Origin: Caballeronia sp. GAFFF1
GTDB lineage: Bacteria; Pseudomonadota; Gammaproteobacteria; Burkholderiales; Burkholderiaceae
Direction of reading: 5' to 3'
NCBI RefSeq assembly: GCF_023630705.1
Contig: NZ_JALQEM010000038.1
Location: 62,001 to 126,000, forward strand
DNA length: 64,000 bases
The notes beneath the pieces are model-generated. The model saw only the letters and a program-made list of their open reading frames with translations, did no database searches and was not told where the DNA came from. The first letter of the stretch is position 1, and every line of letters starts with the position of its first letter. Shown piece by piece: positions 36,801 to 44,058 of this stretch. A program made the translations under genes and the position numbers.

Positions 36801-37911
36801 GCAGATGGTCCGTCTGCGTGACGATCAGATAAACCGGAAAGCGGATGCCCAGCGCCGTGCGCAGGTCTTCGAGACGCCCCCGCAGTGCAGCGGCTTCCGC
36901 AGCACGGACAGCGGGGTCCGCGGCGGTCAGCACGTCGAGCTTCACGGTCAGCAGCGCGCCGTTGAGCGGCGCGCGCGGGCGATGACGCCGCAGTAGCGCG
37001 AGAAAGCCGCGCCATTCATCGCTATCCACGGTCAGACGCCACTCCGGGTCGTCGCGCTCGCTGCTTGAGCCGAGCGCCGGATCTGTCTTCGCGGCACTCG
37101 CCGACGTGTCCGACTTCGCGCTTTCCGCGAGCTCTTTGGGACGATGCACCGGCCCGGAGGAGGTGCCGTGGCGCGTGTAGTGGCCCGCCGTGTCAATCAG
37201 GACCGCGTCGTTGGTGAGCCACCAGTCGACGTTGTCGGTGGCGGCTGAGCCGCCCGTGAAGCGCTTCGACGTCGTGCCGACCGGAAATTCCAGTCCGGCG
37301 TTCAGGAGCGCAGTCGTCTTGCCCGACCCTCTCGATCCTAGCGTGATGAACCACGGCAGTTCATAGAGGTATCGCGTGCCCTGAAACAGACGTCCGATGC
37401 CGCGCGCGCCCGTGCGCATGGTCCGCAGTCGCGCGATCGCGCTATTGACTCGGGCCTCGACGACCCGCAGGCGCTCCGCAGCCGGCGGCGCGTCTTTCTT
37501 CTTGCCGAACGCCAGCGCCTTCTCGAGAAACTTCTCGTCGTCGCGCATCTTGAAGAAGACCCAGGCAAGCCAGTACACCGCAAAGCAGACGAGCACGACG
37601 GTGATCGCGATGATGCGCGCCGATTCCGGCGCGAACGGCTGCGCGTTGCCGAAGCTGAGCAAAGGCGTCGCGTACCAGATCAGCACGCAGACCAGCGCGA
37701 CGAACGCGGGGCTTGTCGGCGCCTCCTTGAGCCAGAGCAGCACGCCGACTACGAGCAACGCAATGATGAACACGCGCATGCCGACGCCGGCGAGCGGCTT
37801 CAATCCCCCGAACGCCAGATAAGGCCCGAGAAACCAGATCACCAGTCCGACGACGACCAGCCCCAGGAAACCGAGGAACCAGCGTGATCTCAGAAACGAC
37901 AGCATTTTCAT
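33859..37911 (-). CDS. tssM: Type VI secretion membrane-complex subunit TssM (IcmF-like)
   Basis: The 1350-residue inner-membrane protein has two N-terminal membrane helices (about 11-29 and 45-61) and a third near 98-120. A cytosolic NTPase-like domain carries Walker A GSRGSGKT at 192-199. A further membrane helix lies at about 555-580 (ALALMLFVWLAVGL), and a long periplasmic region contains the IcmF-related and C-terminal TssJ/TssL-contacting domains. It spans the periplasm and joins TssL in the inner membrane to TssJ at the outer membrane. It is the last gene of the leftward arm, 27 bp after tssL. The C-terminus ends in an Ala-rich tail (ATAATAAAAAADPAPAAS), longer than usual. Confidence 0.95.
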   Translation of the reverse strand: MKMLSFLRSRWFLGFLGLVVVGLVIWFLGPYLAFGGLKPLAGVGMRVFIIALLVVGVLLWLKEAPTSPAFVALVCVLIWYATPLLSFGNAQPFAPESARIIAITVVLVCFAVYWLAWVFFKMRDDEKFLEKALAFGKKKDAPPAAERLRVVEARVNSAIARLRTMRTGARGIGRLFQGTRYLYELPWFITLGSRGSGKTTALLNAGLEFPVGTTSKRFTGGSAATDNVDWWLTNDAVLIDTAGHYTRHGTSSGPVHRPKELAESAKSDTSASAAKTDPALGSSSERDDPEWRLTVDSDEWRGFLALLRRHRPRAPLNGALLTVKLDVLTAADPAVRAAEAAALRGRLEDLRTALGIRFPVYLIVTQTDHLPGFAEYFSSLTEEHRAQMWGFTLPLGNEASQIDLALRCDGELRQLASRLANGVNTRLEDEYDMDRRRRLSVLPEAFGALAAPLVDFLAQLFVDSRYDDTQLQATLRGVYFTSAVQSAQRVVAEPLTVVQRLATGLGHAVSPEEAAPQSTHSYFLQDLFAKVIVPEADLVRPNLRWEYRLRMLRLLGHALALMLFVWLAVGLHMSFENNSNYLAAIAHKTQSLAARVAALYKEPKPEAVPDTLSEALYLPTWTGLNLAEPDTSFRYGLYTAPGIADASRFTYQALEDNLLVPQIVHRLEDVISSSIASQDSKSAYDALRVYLMLYDPAKFKAGDVKAWVLDDWAKTDSASIFGGRASMIGHVEQLFSGDRVVRSPLIRNDGLIQRARAFLDSSNATQRLYDRAKADMQKEAPDEFTLLRAVGPQAGTVFTRASGAPLSRGVAGLFTFDGYRNLFDKRLHEFVDAARDDDAWVMGRSYLGEAQKKTAEIASAVTGADDPLTEAIRRLYLTEYAQQWDAFLGDIRTVSGTSLAFDLQVLRRFAAPDSPLARLANAAVHETTLTRNVSADGPSLLDKASDKVADKAEKTLGIRAAERVERELVDSHFAALREMVTGSSDTQSGGQTAGNGKAGATGLDGVTSLLNDYYTSLTVADNAIANNSLPPTSDAASKLKMAANTMPAPFREVLLGLSMQGSREVNQGIGQLLSRQMQAVVTDACRLTVEGNYPFSPESKRDVTVEDFTRVFAQGGVLDDFFTKNLLPFVDTSARPWRYKTLPGSTEPVHGPDLEPFQHAKEIRDVFFSDQGQKQLAWKADLRIAELDPTILSLSIDIDGQNALYQHGPVTPTRISWPGPRGGVHAELTASPRIRADTSTIAADGPWALMRLMRLGEVVPTATPGRTRVVFGFEGRKAVLDIATAGSVANPLTSDLLTTFRCPSSMPIFNLPDSGPPPGLPALPSQTAATAATAAAAAADPAPAASASSQ

Positions 37912-37938
37912 TCTTTCTTTCCGGATGGCATGAGACGG

Positions 37939-39252
37939 CTAGGGCGTGACCGTGATGGCAACACGGCGGTTCAGCGCGCGGCCCTGCGCAGTGGCGTTGT
38001 CGCCGACAGGGTCGGCTGCGCCCTTGCCGATCGCTTCGAGGCGCGAAGCGGGAACGCCTGCCGTTTGCAGCATCTGCATGACCTGCGTGGCGCGTTCGAG
38101 CGAGAGCGCATCGTTGGACGCGAATTGCTTGCTCTTGATCGGAATGTTGTCGGTGTAACCGGCCACGACGACCTTGCCAGGCACTTTCATCAACTCGTTG
38201 GCGATCTTGTTGAGAAGCGGCCCGATCGACGCCTTCACCGCAACGCCGCCGGGCGCGAACATCGCATCGCCCTTGAAAGTGACGGCGCTGTGACGCGCGT
38301 CTTCGTCGACGCTCACGGTGCCCGCCGCAATCTCGCTGCCGAGGAGCTCTTTCAGATGTGGCAGACGGGGCGCGGGCGGCGGCGTCATGCGGCCGATATC
38401 GACGATCTGCTTTTCGAGCGTCGTCGTCTGGTCGAGCAGGTGATACTTGAACCACCCGAAAAGTCCGAGCAGCACGACGCCCAATACCGCAAACGTAATC
38501 CAGGCGGGAAAGTCGTACACCGACATGCGGCGGCCCCTCGCGTCGGAGGCGACGTGCGGGGACAGCGCCATCGGCACGATGCCGCGCTGCGTCTGGATTT
38601 CGTTGTAGAGCCGCTTGCGCACGGCGTCGTGCTTGCGCGCGCCGTCCGCTTCGTGACGATAGCGGCCCATGAAGCCGAGACTGAGCACGCGGTAAATCAC
38701 TTCCAGCAGATCGAGATGCTCCTGCGGCTCGGTCATCAGCCGGCCGATGAGCAGATAGATCTTGTCGCCGCCGTGGCGGTCTTCGTGGAATTCGGTCGCG
38801 AGACCCGTTGCGATCCAGCGCACGCCGGTCTCGCGCTTGCCCCACGGCGTTTGCATCGCGGCGTCGTCGAGCGCCGTGCACAGGCAATAGCGCGCACCGA
38901 TCATGTGGTCGCGCCGGATGTTGGCCTGCTCGCAGAGGCGCTGGAAGATACGCACTTCCTGCTTGAGCAGCAGATGCAACTGGTCGATGCCCTGAAGATC
39001 GAGATCGTCCGGCATGTCCGCGAGCGCGCGCAGCAGCACGCGGGCCGCTTCGAGCAATGGATTTTGCGCCTCTTCCATCGCGCGCAGCCGGGTGACCGGC
39101 GGCTCGCCCGGCGGAATGCCGGCGAGCAGCGTGACCGTCTGCTCGTTCAGTGCGGCAGCGGCGTTGCCGGAATCATACGTGCCGGCGGACGACAAGCCGT
39201 CGCGTGGCGGCAGCCCTGTCCCGTGGCTAGGGTATCCCGCTTGCGGATTCAC
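37939..39252 (-). CDS. tssL: Type VI secretion protein TssL with C-terminal OmpA/peptidoglycan-binding domain
   Basis: The 437-residue protein joins a cytosolic DotU/IcmH domain (about 60-225: NPLLEAARVLLRALADMP, RYCLCTALDDAAMQTPWG, YLLIGRLMTEP), one membrane helix (about 247-268) and a periplasmic OmpA-like domain (about 325-437: VVVAGYTDNIPIKS, LSLERATQVMQML, NRRVAITV). Having the peptidoglycan-binding module on TssL itself means a separate TagL anchor is not needed. It forms the inner-membrane part of the TssJLM complex. The gene lies 74 bp after tssK and 27 bp before tssM. Confidence 0.95.
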   Translation of the reverse strand: MNPQAGYPSHGTGLPPRDGLSSAGTYDSGNAAAALNEQTVTLLAGIPPGEPPVTRLRAMEEAQNPLLEAARVLLRALADMPDDLDLQGIDQLHLLLKQEVRIFQRLCEQANIRRDHMIGARYCLCTALDDAAMQTPWGKRETGVRWIATGLATEFHEDRHGGDKIYLLIGRLMTEPQEHLDLLEVIYRVLSLGFMGRYRHEADGARKHDAVRKRLYNEIQTQRGIVPMALSPHVASDARGRRMSVYDFPAWITFAVLGVVLLGLFGWFKYHLLDQTTTLEKQIVDIGRMTPPPAPRLPHLKELLGSEIAAGTVSVDEDARHSAVTFKGDAMFAPGGVAVKASIGPLLNKIANELMKVPGKVVVAGYTDNIPIKSKQFASNDALSLERATQVMQMLQTAGVPASRLEAIGKGAADPVGDNATAQGRALNRRVAITVTP

Positions 39253-39326
39253 TCTCTTCCCCTGAATTCATGATTGCCGGGCGCGGCTGGAATCGCTGCG
39301 CGCCCGGTTGTTGCGAGCGACGCGTC

Positions 39327-40673
39327 TCAGCCGCGCACGCCCCACAGTTCGAGCTTGAGTTGCGGGAAGTCCCCGGCGACGTGCAGCGCTATACCGCCGT
39401 GCTGCGCGACCGTGTCCCAGAGCGGTCCCGAGCGCGACAGCTCGAAATAGACATAGCCCGCGTTGAACGGAATCTGACGCGGCGGCACCGGCAAGCCTTG
39501 CAGCGTGATGCCGGGAAGGTGCGCGCGCACGAGGTCGGGCAGACGCTCGGAAGGGCCGACCTTCGCTTGCGTGCCGAACTGGGCGAGCAGGGCGTCGGGC
39601 GGCATCGCGGCGGAAACGGCGAGCACGATTGAGCTGAAGCTGCGAATCTCGGTCGGATCGACCACTGCGTTGCGCATGCCGTAGCCCGCATCTTCGAACG
39701 GAATGGCCTGCGCGCTGCGAACCAGCACGGCGTTGAGGAGCCAATGCGTGTCGTCGACCACGGGCCTGAGACAGACGTGCGGCTCGATGTGCTGATACGG
39801 CGGGTGGCTCTCGAGCGGCCGGCGGGTGCTGGTGCGCACGTAAGTGGACAACTCGCCCGCCATGCTGATGAGCAGCGCGTACAGATCGGCGGGCGAGGTG
39901 GTCGGCACGCGGCGCATGTGCTGAAGCAGCGGCTCGTAGCGATTGAGCGTTTGCAGCAGCAGATAGTCGGACACTTCGGCGACCGAACCCGCCTTGCCGT
40001 CGCTTCCGGTCAGCCGGCTCGCGAGCGCGTTGGCGCGCAGGCGCGTGAGTTCGTGAATCTTGTTGAGCCAGCTTTCGAGCAGAGCGCTCGCGCCATAGCC
40101 GGAGACGGGCGGCACGAGCGTGTCGTCGAGCTGGATGCTGCCATCCGCGCGGATCGACATGACCTTGGTGAGCGGCAGCCCGATCCACGCGTCGGTCATT
40201 TCTTTTTCCGGCACCAGGCGAAGCCGCAAGTTCGAAAGTTGGACGGTGCGCGCGCCCTGACCGACCGAGTTCGTATCGCGCAGGTCGGAATCGAAGACGG
40301 CGTAGCGCGCGAGCGAATCGGCGGAGTCGTCGAACGTGGTTTCCTCGCCGTTGGGCACGCGAATCGGCGTGGCCAGATGAATGACCTGTTCCAGATGCTC
40401 GGAGCGGATGGTCAGCGGCGGGGGAGGGGGCGTGCTGCCCGGCGCGTCGAACGGCGTGCCATCCGCGAACACGCCGCTCGCCGACTTGATGATGACCTTG
40501 CCGAGCGCGAGCGCTTCGTTGTCGATGGCAAAGTGGCTGAAGCCGAAGAAAAACGGCGAGAGCGGCGCGGCGCGCTTATGGGCGAACTGTTCGAGATAGC
40601 GTTCCTGCTGCTGAAAGAGTTGCGGGCGCAGGAAGAGGCCTTCGCTCCAGGTGACCTTGTTGTACCAGCTCAT
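39327..40673 (-). CDS. tssK: Type VI secretion baseplate subunit TssK
   Basis: The 448-residue protein starts with the classic TssK block KVTWSEGLFLRPQLFQQQERYLE, and includes VHLATP-type shoulder strands and the conserved LPLTKVMSIRADGSIQLD region. TssK trimers bridge the baseplate wedge (TssEFG) to the membrane complex through TssL/TssM. The gene lies 16 bp after tssJ within the leftward arm and the length is normal. Confidence 0.95.
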   Translation of the reverse strand: MSWYNKVTWSEGLFLRPQLFQQQERYLEQFAHKRAAPLSPFFFGFSHFAIDNEALALGKVIIKSASGVFADGTPFDAPGSTPPPPPLTIRSEHLEQVIHLATPIRVPNGEETTFDDSADSLARYAVFDSDLRDTNSVGQGARTVQLSNLRLRLVPEKEMTDAWIGLPLTKVMSIRADGSIQLDDTLVPPVSGYGASALLESWLNKIHELTRLRANALASRLTGSDGKAGSVAEVSDYLLLQTLNRYEPLLQHMRRVPTTSPADLYALLISMAGELSTYVRTSTRRPLESHPPYQHIEPHVCLRPVVDDTHWLLNAVLVRSAQAIPFEDAGYGMRNAVVDPTEIRSFSSIVLAVSAAMPPDALLAQFGTQAKVGPSERLPDLVRAHLPGITLQGLPVPPRQIPFNAGYVYFELSRSGPLWDTVAQHGGIALHVAGDFPQLKLELWGVRG

Positions 40674-40689
40674 AAGAGTGAGTCCTTAC

Positions 40690-41244
40690 CTATTTTTTCT
40701 GTTGTTCGGCTTGTTCGTCGACGATCCTGATTGCGTTCGCGTCGAGGTTGATCGTCAGCTTGAGTTTCGGCGAGAAGATGCGATACCACGCGGCGCTCGG
40801 CGCGGCAGGAAGCGGCCATACGGCACGCCAGACGGAGTTCGGCAGATCCCGGTAAGCGGCGATCACGCCGAGCACCGTGGTGGCCTGTTGCGCGTCGCGC
40901 TTGATCGTCTTCGTGTCGCCGGGACGCATCTGGAGCTGGTCGCGGCTCACGAGGTCGTCGGCGAGCGCGGTCTTGTCCTTGTCTTGCAGAGAGAAGAAGT
41001 CCGCGTCGTTGAAGGCGGCGGCGTCCTTCAGTTCGTAGATGCGTACGATGATCGGCGCGGCGCGCTTCTGGTCGTCGGGATTGACACCCGACGCTGCCTT
41101 CAACGTCAGCGTCATCCTGACGGGTTCGTGGGGTGGAGCGGGGTCGCTGCTCGCGCACGCGGCGAGTCCCAGCGTGCAGATGAATGCAACGAGGACGGAT
41201 TTGAACGGGCGCATCAGAGAAGAAACAGGTGAGGATTCAGGCAT
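40690..41244 (-). CDS. tssJ: Type VI secretion outer-membrane lipoprotein TssJ
   Basis: The 184-residue protein has a lipoprotein signal with lipobox LAAC (Cys30 from this start), followed by a beta-sandwich domain containing RMTLTLKAASGVNPDD and the L1-2 loop region used to bind TssM. It anchors the TssJLM complex to the outer membrane. The ATG at 41214 (MRPFKSVLVAF) gives a more usual signal peptide and may be the real start; neither start has a strong ribosome site. If 41244 is used, translation would begin just 5 bp past a very stable hairpin. Confidence 0.9.
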   Translation of the reverse strand: MPESSPVSSLMRPFKSVLVAFICTLGLAACASSDPAPPHEPVRMTLTLKAASGVNPDDQKRAAPIIVRIYELKDAAAFNDADFFSLQDKDKTALADDLVSRDQLQMRPGDTKTIKRDAQQATTVLGVIAAYRDLPNSVWRAVWPLPAAPSAAWYRIFSPKLKLTINLDANAIRIVDEQAEQQKK

Positions 41245-41249
41245 CGAAA

Positions 41250-41281
41250 GGGCCCGGCGCGCGAGACAGCGCGCCGGGCCC
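41250..41281 (-). promoter_or_regulatory. Stable hairpin between hcp and tssJ
   Basis: A perfect 13-bp inverted repeat, GGGCCCGGCGCGC, flanks a 6-base loop (41263-41268), in the 54 bp between hcp and tssJ. There is no proper U tract on the leftward transcript (only CUUUC follows). It may act as a processing or stabilising element or a partial terminator that lets Hcp be made in excess over the downstream genes. Confidence 0.6.
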
Positions 41282-41298
41282 GGCTACGTCAGGACGCT

Positions 41299-41781
41299 TT
41301 ACGCTTCCTTGTTGAGCTTGATGTCGTAGCCCGCGGTCACGGCGCCGCCGCTACCGCCCTGGGCGTTCTGCACCACGTACTCCTGCTTCACCTTGGCGAA
41401 GGACAGGCGCACGCCTTCGGTGATGCCGCTGTCGGTGTTGCTGCCCGAGGGCGCCACGCGCGTGACGATCACGTCGCTCATCGTGATCTTCAGGTATTCC
41501 AGCGGATTGCCGCCGGCCTTGCGGACCGTCAGAACGGCTTGATCGATGTGCTTGCCCGTCAGGCAGTACTTCATCAGGTTCGGGCTTGCGCGGTCGACCA
41601 GATGCACGAAGGTCAAGTCTTCGACGGTCGCCTTGCCGGCGCCGCCGCCCGAGCCCATGTGCATGTTCGACTGCTGGGAGATTTCCCAGCCCCAGCTCTT
41701 CACTTCGACCTCGTTCTTGTGAGCGGAATCTTGCGATTCGCCGTCAATTCCGTTGATCTTGATAAAGATGTCCTGTGCCAT
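41299..41781 (-). CDS. hcp: Type VI secretion tube protein Hcp (TssD)
   Basis: The 160-residue protein has the Hcp fold signature from the N-terminus (MAQDIFIKINGIDGESQD; EVKSWGWEISQQSNMH; TVEDLTFVHLVDRASPNLMK). Hexamers stack into the inner tube and are ejected with bound effectors. Length is normal with no C-terminal effector extension. The gene lies 135 bp after tssC and 54 bp before tssJ, where a strong hairpin may set its expression above that of the following genes. Confidence 0.95.
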   Translation of the reverse strand: MAQDIFIKINGIDGESQDSAHKNEVEVKSWGWEISQQSNMHMGSGGGAGKATVEDLTFVHLVDRASPNLMKYCLTGKHIDQAVLTVRKAGGNPLEYLKITMSDVIVTRVAPSGSNTDSGITEGVRLSFAKVKQEYVVQNAQGGSGGAVTAGYDIKLNKEA

Positions 41782-41916
41782 CTTGCTACTCCTTGTTATT
41801 GAAACGTACTACTGCTTTCTACGGGCTTCGGAGTCCGTATTTCTTGAATGCTTCGAGTACCGATCGCAGGCGAATGCCTGCGGATGTCGGAGCGGACTAC
41901 ACGCGCTTCATGCCGC

Positions 41917-43410
41917 TCAGGCTGCGTCCTTCACGGACGGCAGGCGAGCGACGAGGCGCAGCGACACGGTCAGGCCTTCGAGCTGGAAGTGCGGACGGAG
42001 GAAGAACTTCGCCTGGTAGTAGCCGGGGTTGCCTTCCACTTCCTCGACGACCACTTCGGCGGCTGCCAGCGGACGGCGCGCCTTCGTCTCTTGCGACGAG
42101 TTCGCCGGGTCGGCATCGACGTAATTCATGATCCATTCGTTCAGCCAGCGCTGCATGTCCTCGCGCTCGCGGAACGTGCCGATCTTGTCGCGCACGATGC
42201 ACTTGAGGTAATGCGCGAAACGCGAGCAGGCGAAGAGGTACGGCAGCCGTGCGGACAGATTCGCGTTGGCCGTCGCGTCCGGATCGTAGTATTCCGCCGG
42301 CTTTTGCAGCGATTGCGCGCCGATGAACGTCGCGTGGTCCGTGTTCTTGCGATGCACGAGCGGAATGAAGCCGTTCTTCGAGAGTTCGGCTTCGCGGCGG
42401 TCCGAGATGGCGATTTCCGTCGGGCACTTCATGTCCACGCCGCCGTCGTCGGTCGGGAACGTGTGGCACGGCAGGTTCTCGACCGTGCCGCCCGACTCCA
42501 CGCCGCGAATCAGCGAGCACCATCCATACAGCTTGAACGAGCGGTTGATGTTCACGCCCATCGCGTACGCCGCGTTGGCCCACGCGTAGTTGCGGTGATC
42601 CGGGCCGTTCGTGTCTTCTTCGAAGTCGAACTCATCGACCGGATTGGTCTGCGCGCCGTACGGCAGGCGCGACAAGAAGCGCGGCATGGCGAGGCCGATA
42701 TAGCGCGCGTCTTCCGTGTTGCGAAGCGCATTCCAGGGCGCGTACTCCAGGTTCTGCGTGAAGATCTTGGTGAGATCGCGCGGATTGGCCAGTTCCTGCC
42801 ACGATTCCATCTGCAGCACCGAAGGCGATGCGCCGGAGATGAACGGCGTGTGCGCGGCCGCCGCGATTTTCGCGATGGAGCCGAGCAAGTCGACATCGGG
42901 CGGCGTGTGGTCGAAGTAATAGTCCGCGACCAGGCAGCCATACGGCTCGCCGCCGAGCTGACCATATTCTTCTTCGTAAATCTGCTTGAAAAGCGGACTC
43001 TGATCCCACGCGAGACCCTTGTACCGCTTCATCGTGCGGCGCAGTTCTTCCTTCGACGCATCCATGAAGCGAATCTTCATGCGTTCGTCGGTCTCCGTGT
43101 TGGAGACGAGGTGATGCAGGCCGCGCCACGCCGACTCGAGCTTCTGAAAGTCGGTGTGATGCAGGATCAGGTTGATCTGTTCCGACAGCTTGTGATCGAT
43201 CTGCGCGATGATCGCCTCAATGCTCTTGTACGCGTCGTCGCTGATCGTGAGCGACTGCTGCAACGCCTGTTCCGCGAGCGTGCGCACCGCGTGCTCGACC
43301 GCTTCGCGTGCCTCGTCCGTTTTCGAGCGGAATTCCTGTGCGAGCAGCAGGGAAAAATCGCTGGTCGTTTCGGTGGCCGCCGCTGCGGCCTGTGCCATCT
43401 GTTTTGCCAT
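41917..43410 (-). CDS. tssC: Type VI secretion contractile sheath large subunit TssC (VipB)
   Basis: The 497-residue sheath protein contains the conserved LESAWRGLHHLVSNTETDE, DQSPLFKQIYEEEYGQLGGE, NYAWANAAYAMGVNI and FSTVENLPC-type blocks. Its C-terminal handshake region ends SVSLRLVARLPSVKDAA. It pairs with TssB to form the contractile sheath around the Hcp tube. The gene lies 60 bp after tssB, the usual order. Confidence 0.96.
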   Translation of the reverse strand: MAKQMAQAAAAATETTSDFSLLLAQEFRSKTDEAREAVEHAVRTLAEQALQQSLTISDDAYKSIEAIIAQIDHKLSEQINLILHHTDFQKLESAWRGLHHLVSNTETDERMKIRFMDASKEELRRTMKRYKGLAWDQSPLFKQIYEEEYGQLGGEPYGCLVADYYFDHTPPDVDLLGSIAKIAAAAHTPFISGASPSVLQMESWQELANPRDLTKIFTQNLEYAPWNALRNTEDARYIGLAMPRFLSRLPYGAQTNPVDEFDFEEDTNGPDHRNYAWANAAYAMGVNINRSFKLYGWCSLIRGVESGGTVENLPCHTFPTDDGGVDMKCPTEIAISDRREAELSKNGFIPLVHRKNTDHATFIGAQSLQKPAEYYDPDATANANLSARLPYLFACSRFAHYLKCIVRDKIGTFREREDMQRWLNEWIMNYVDADPANSSQETKARRPLAAAEVVVEEVEGNPGYYQAKFFLRPHFQLEGLTVSLRLVARLPSVKDAA

Positions 43411-43470
43411 CGTGAACCTTGTACGTGCTGTTTATTCGCTGTGCGTGTCGGGCTTGGTCGCGCCTGTCCG

Positions 43471-44022
43471 TTATTGCGCGGTCTGATCCGCTTCAGACTT
43501 GCGCGCGCCGGAATCCGCCTGCGGCTTCGGTTCGGCAGCGAGCGACTTCAGGAGCGCCGGGTCGGCCAGCAGCTTGTTGATGAGCGACTCGGCTCCGGAC
43601 TTGCCGTCCATGTACGTCTGCAAGTTGGCGAGTTGCGTGCGCGCGTCCAGCAGCCGGCGCAGCGGCTCGACCTTGCTCGCGACCTTCGCCGGCGAGAAGT
43701 CTTCGATGCTTTCGAACGTCATGTCGACGAGCAACTGACCTTCGCCCGTCAGCGTGTTGGCCACCGAAAACGCGACGCGCGGCTTGATCGCCTTCATGCG
43801 CTCGTCGAAGTTGTCGATGTCGATGTCGAGAAAGCGGCGGTCCGCGACGGGCGGCAGCGGTTCGACCGGCTTGCCCGACAGGTCGGCGAGCACGCCCATC
43901 ACGAAAGGCAGCTCGACCTTTTTCTCCGAGCCGTAGATCTCGACGTCATATTCGATCTGCACACGGGGCGCACGATTTCTCGCGATGAACTTCTGTGAGC
44001 TGTTTGAGTTTGATGCGGACAT
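43471..44022 (-). CDS. tssB: Type VI secretion contractile sheath small subunit TssB (VipA)
   Basis: The 183-residue protein begins with a short Ser/Asn-rich stretch, then the signature RAPRVQIEYDVEIYGSEKK and LPFVMGVLADLSGKP, and the NFDERMKAIKPRVAFSV block. It assembles with TssC; the C-terminal helix region is the usual contact for ClpV after contraction. It lies 36 bp after clpV in the leftward arm. Confidence 0.95.
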   Translation of the reverse strand: MSASNSNSSQKFIARNRAPRVQIEYDVEIYGSEKKVELPFVMGVLADLSGKPVEPLPPVADRRFLDIDIDNFDERMKAIKPRVAFSVANTLTGEGQLLVDMTFESIEDFSPAKVASKVEPLRRLLDARTQLANLQTYMDGKSGAESLINKLLADPALLKSLAAEPKPQADSGARKSEADQTAQ

Positions 44023-44058
44023 GCATGACTCCGTAAACGTGGGGAGGATCGGCAGAAC

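Noticed and set aside
41848..43998. A 716-residue plus-strand frame opposite tssC and tssB
   Set aside because: Antisense shadow spanning two well-defined genes.
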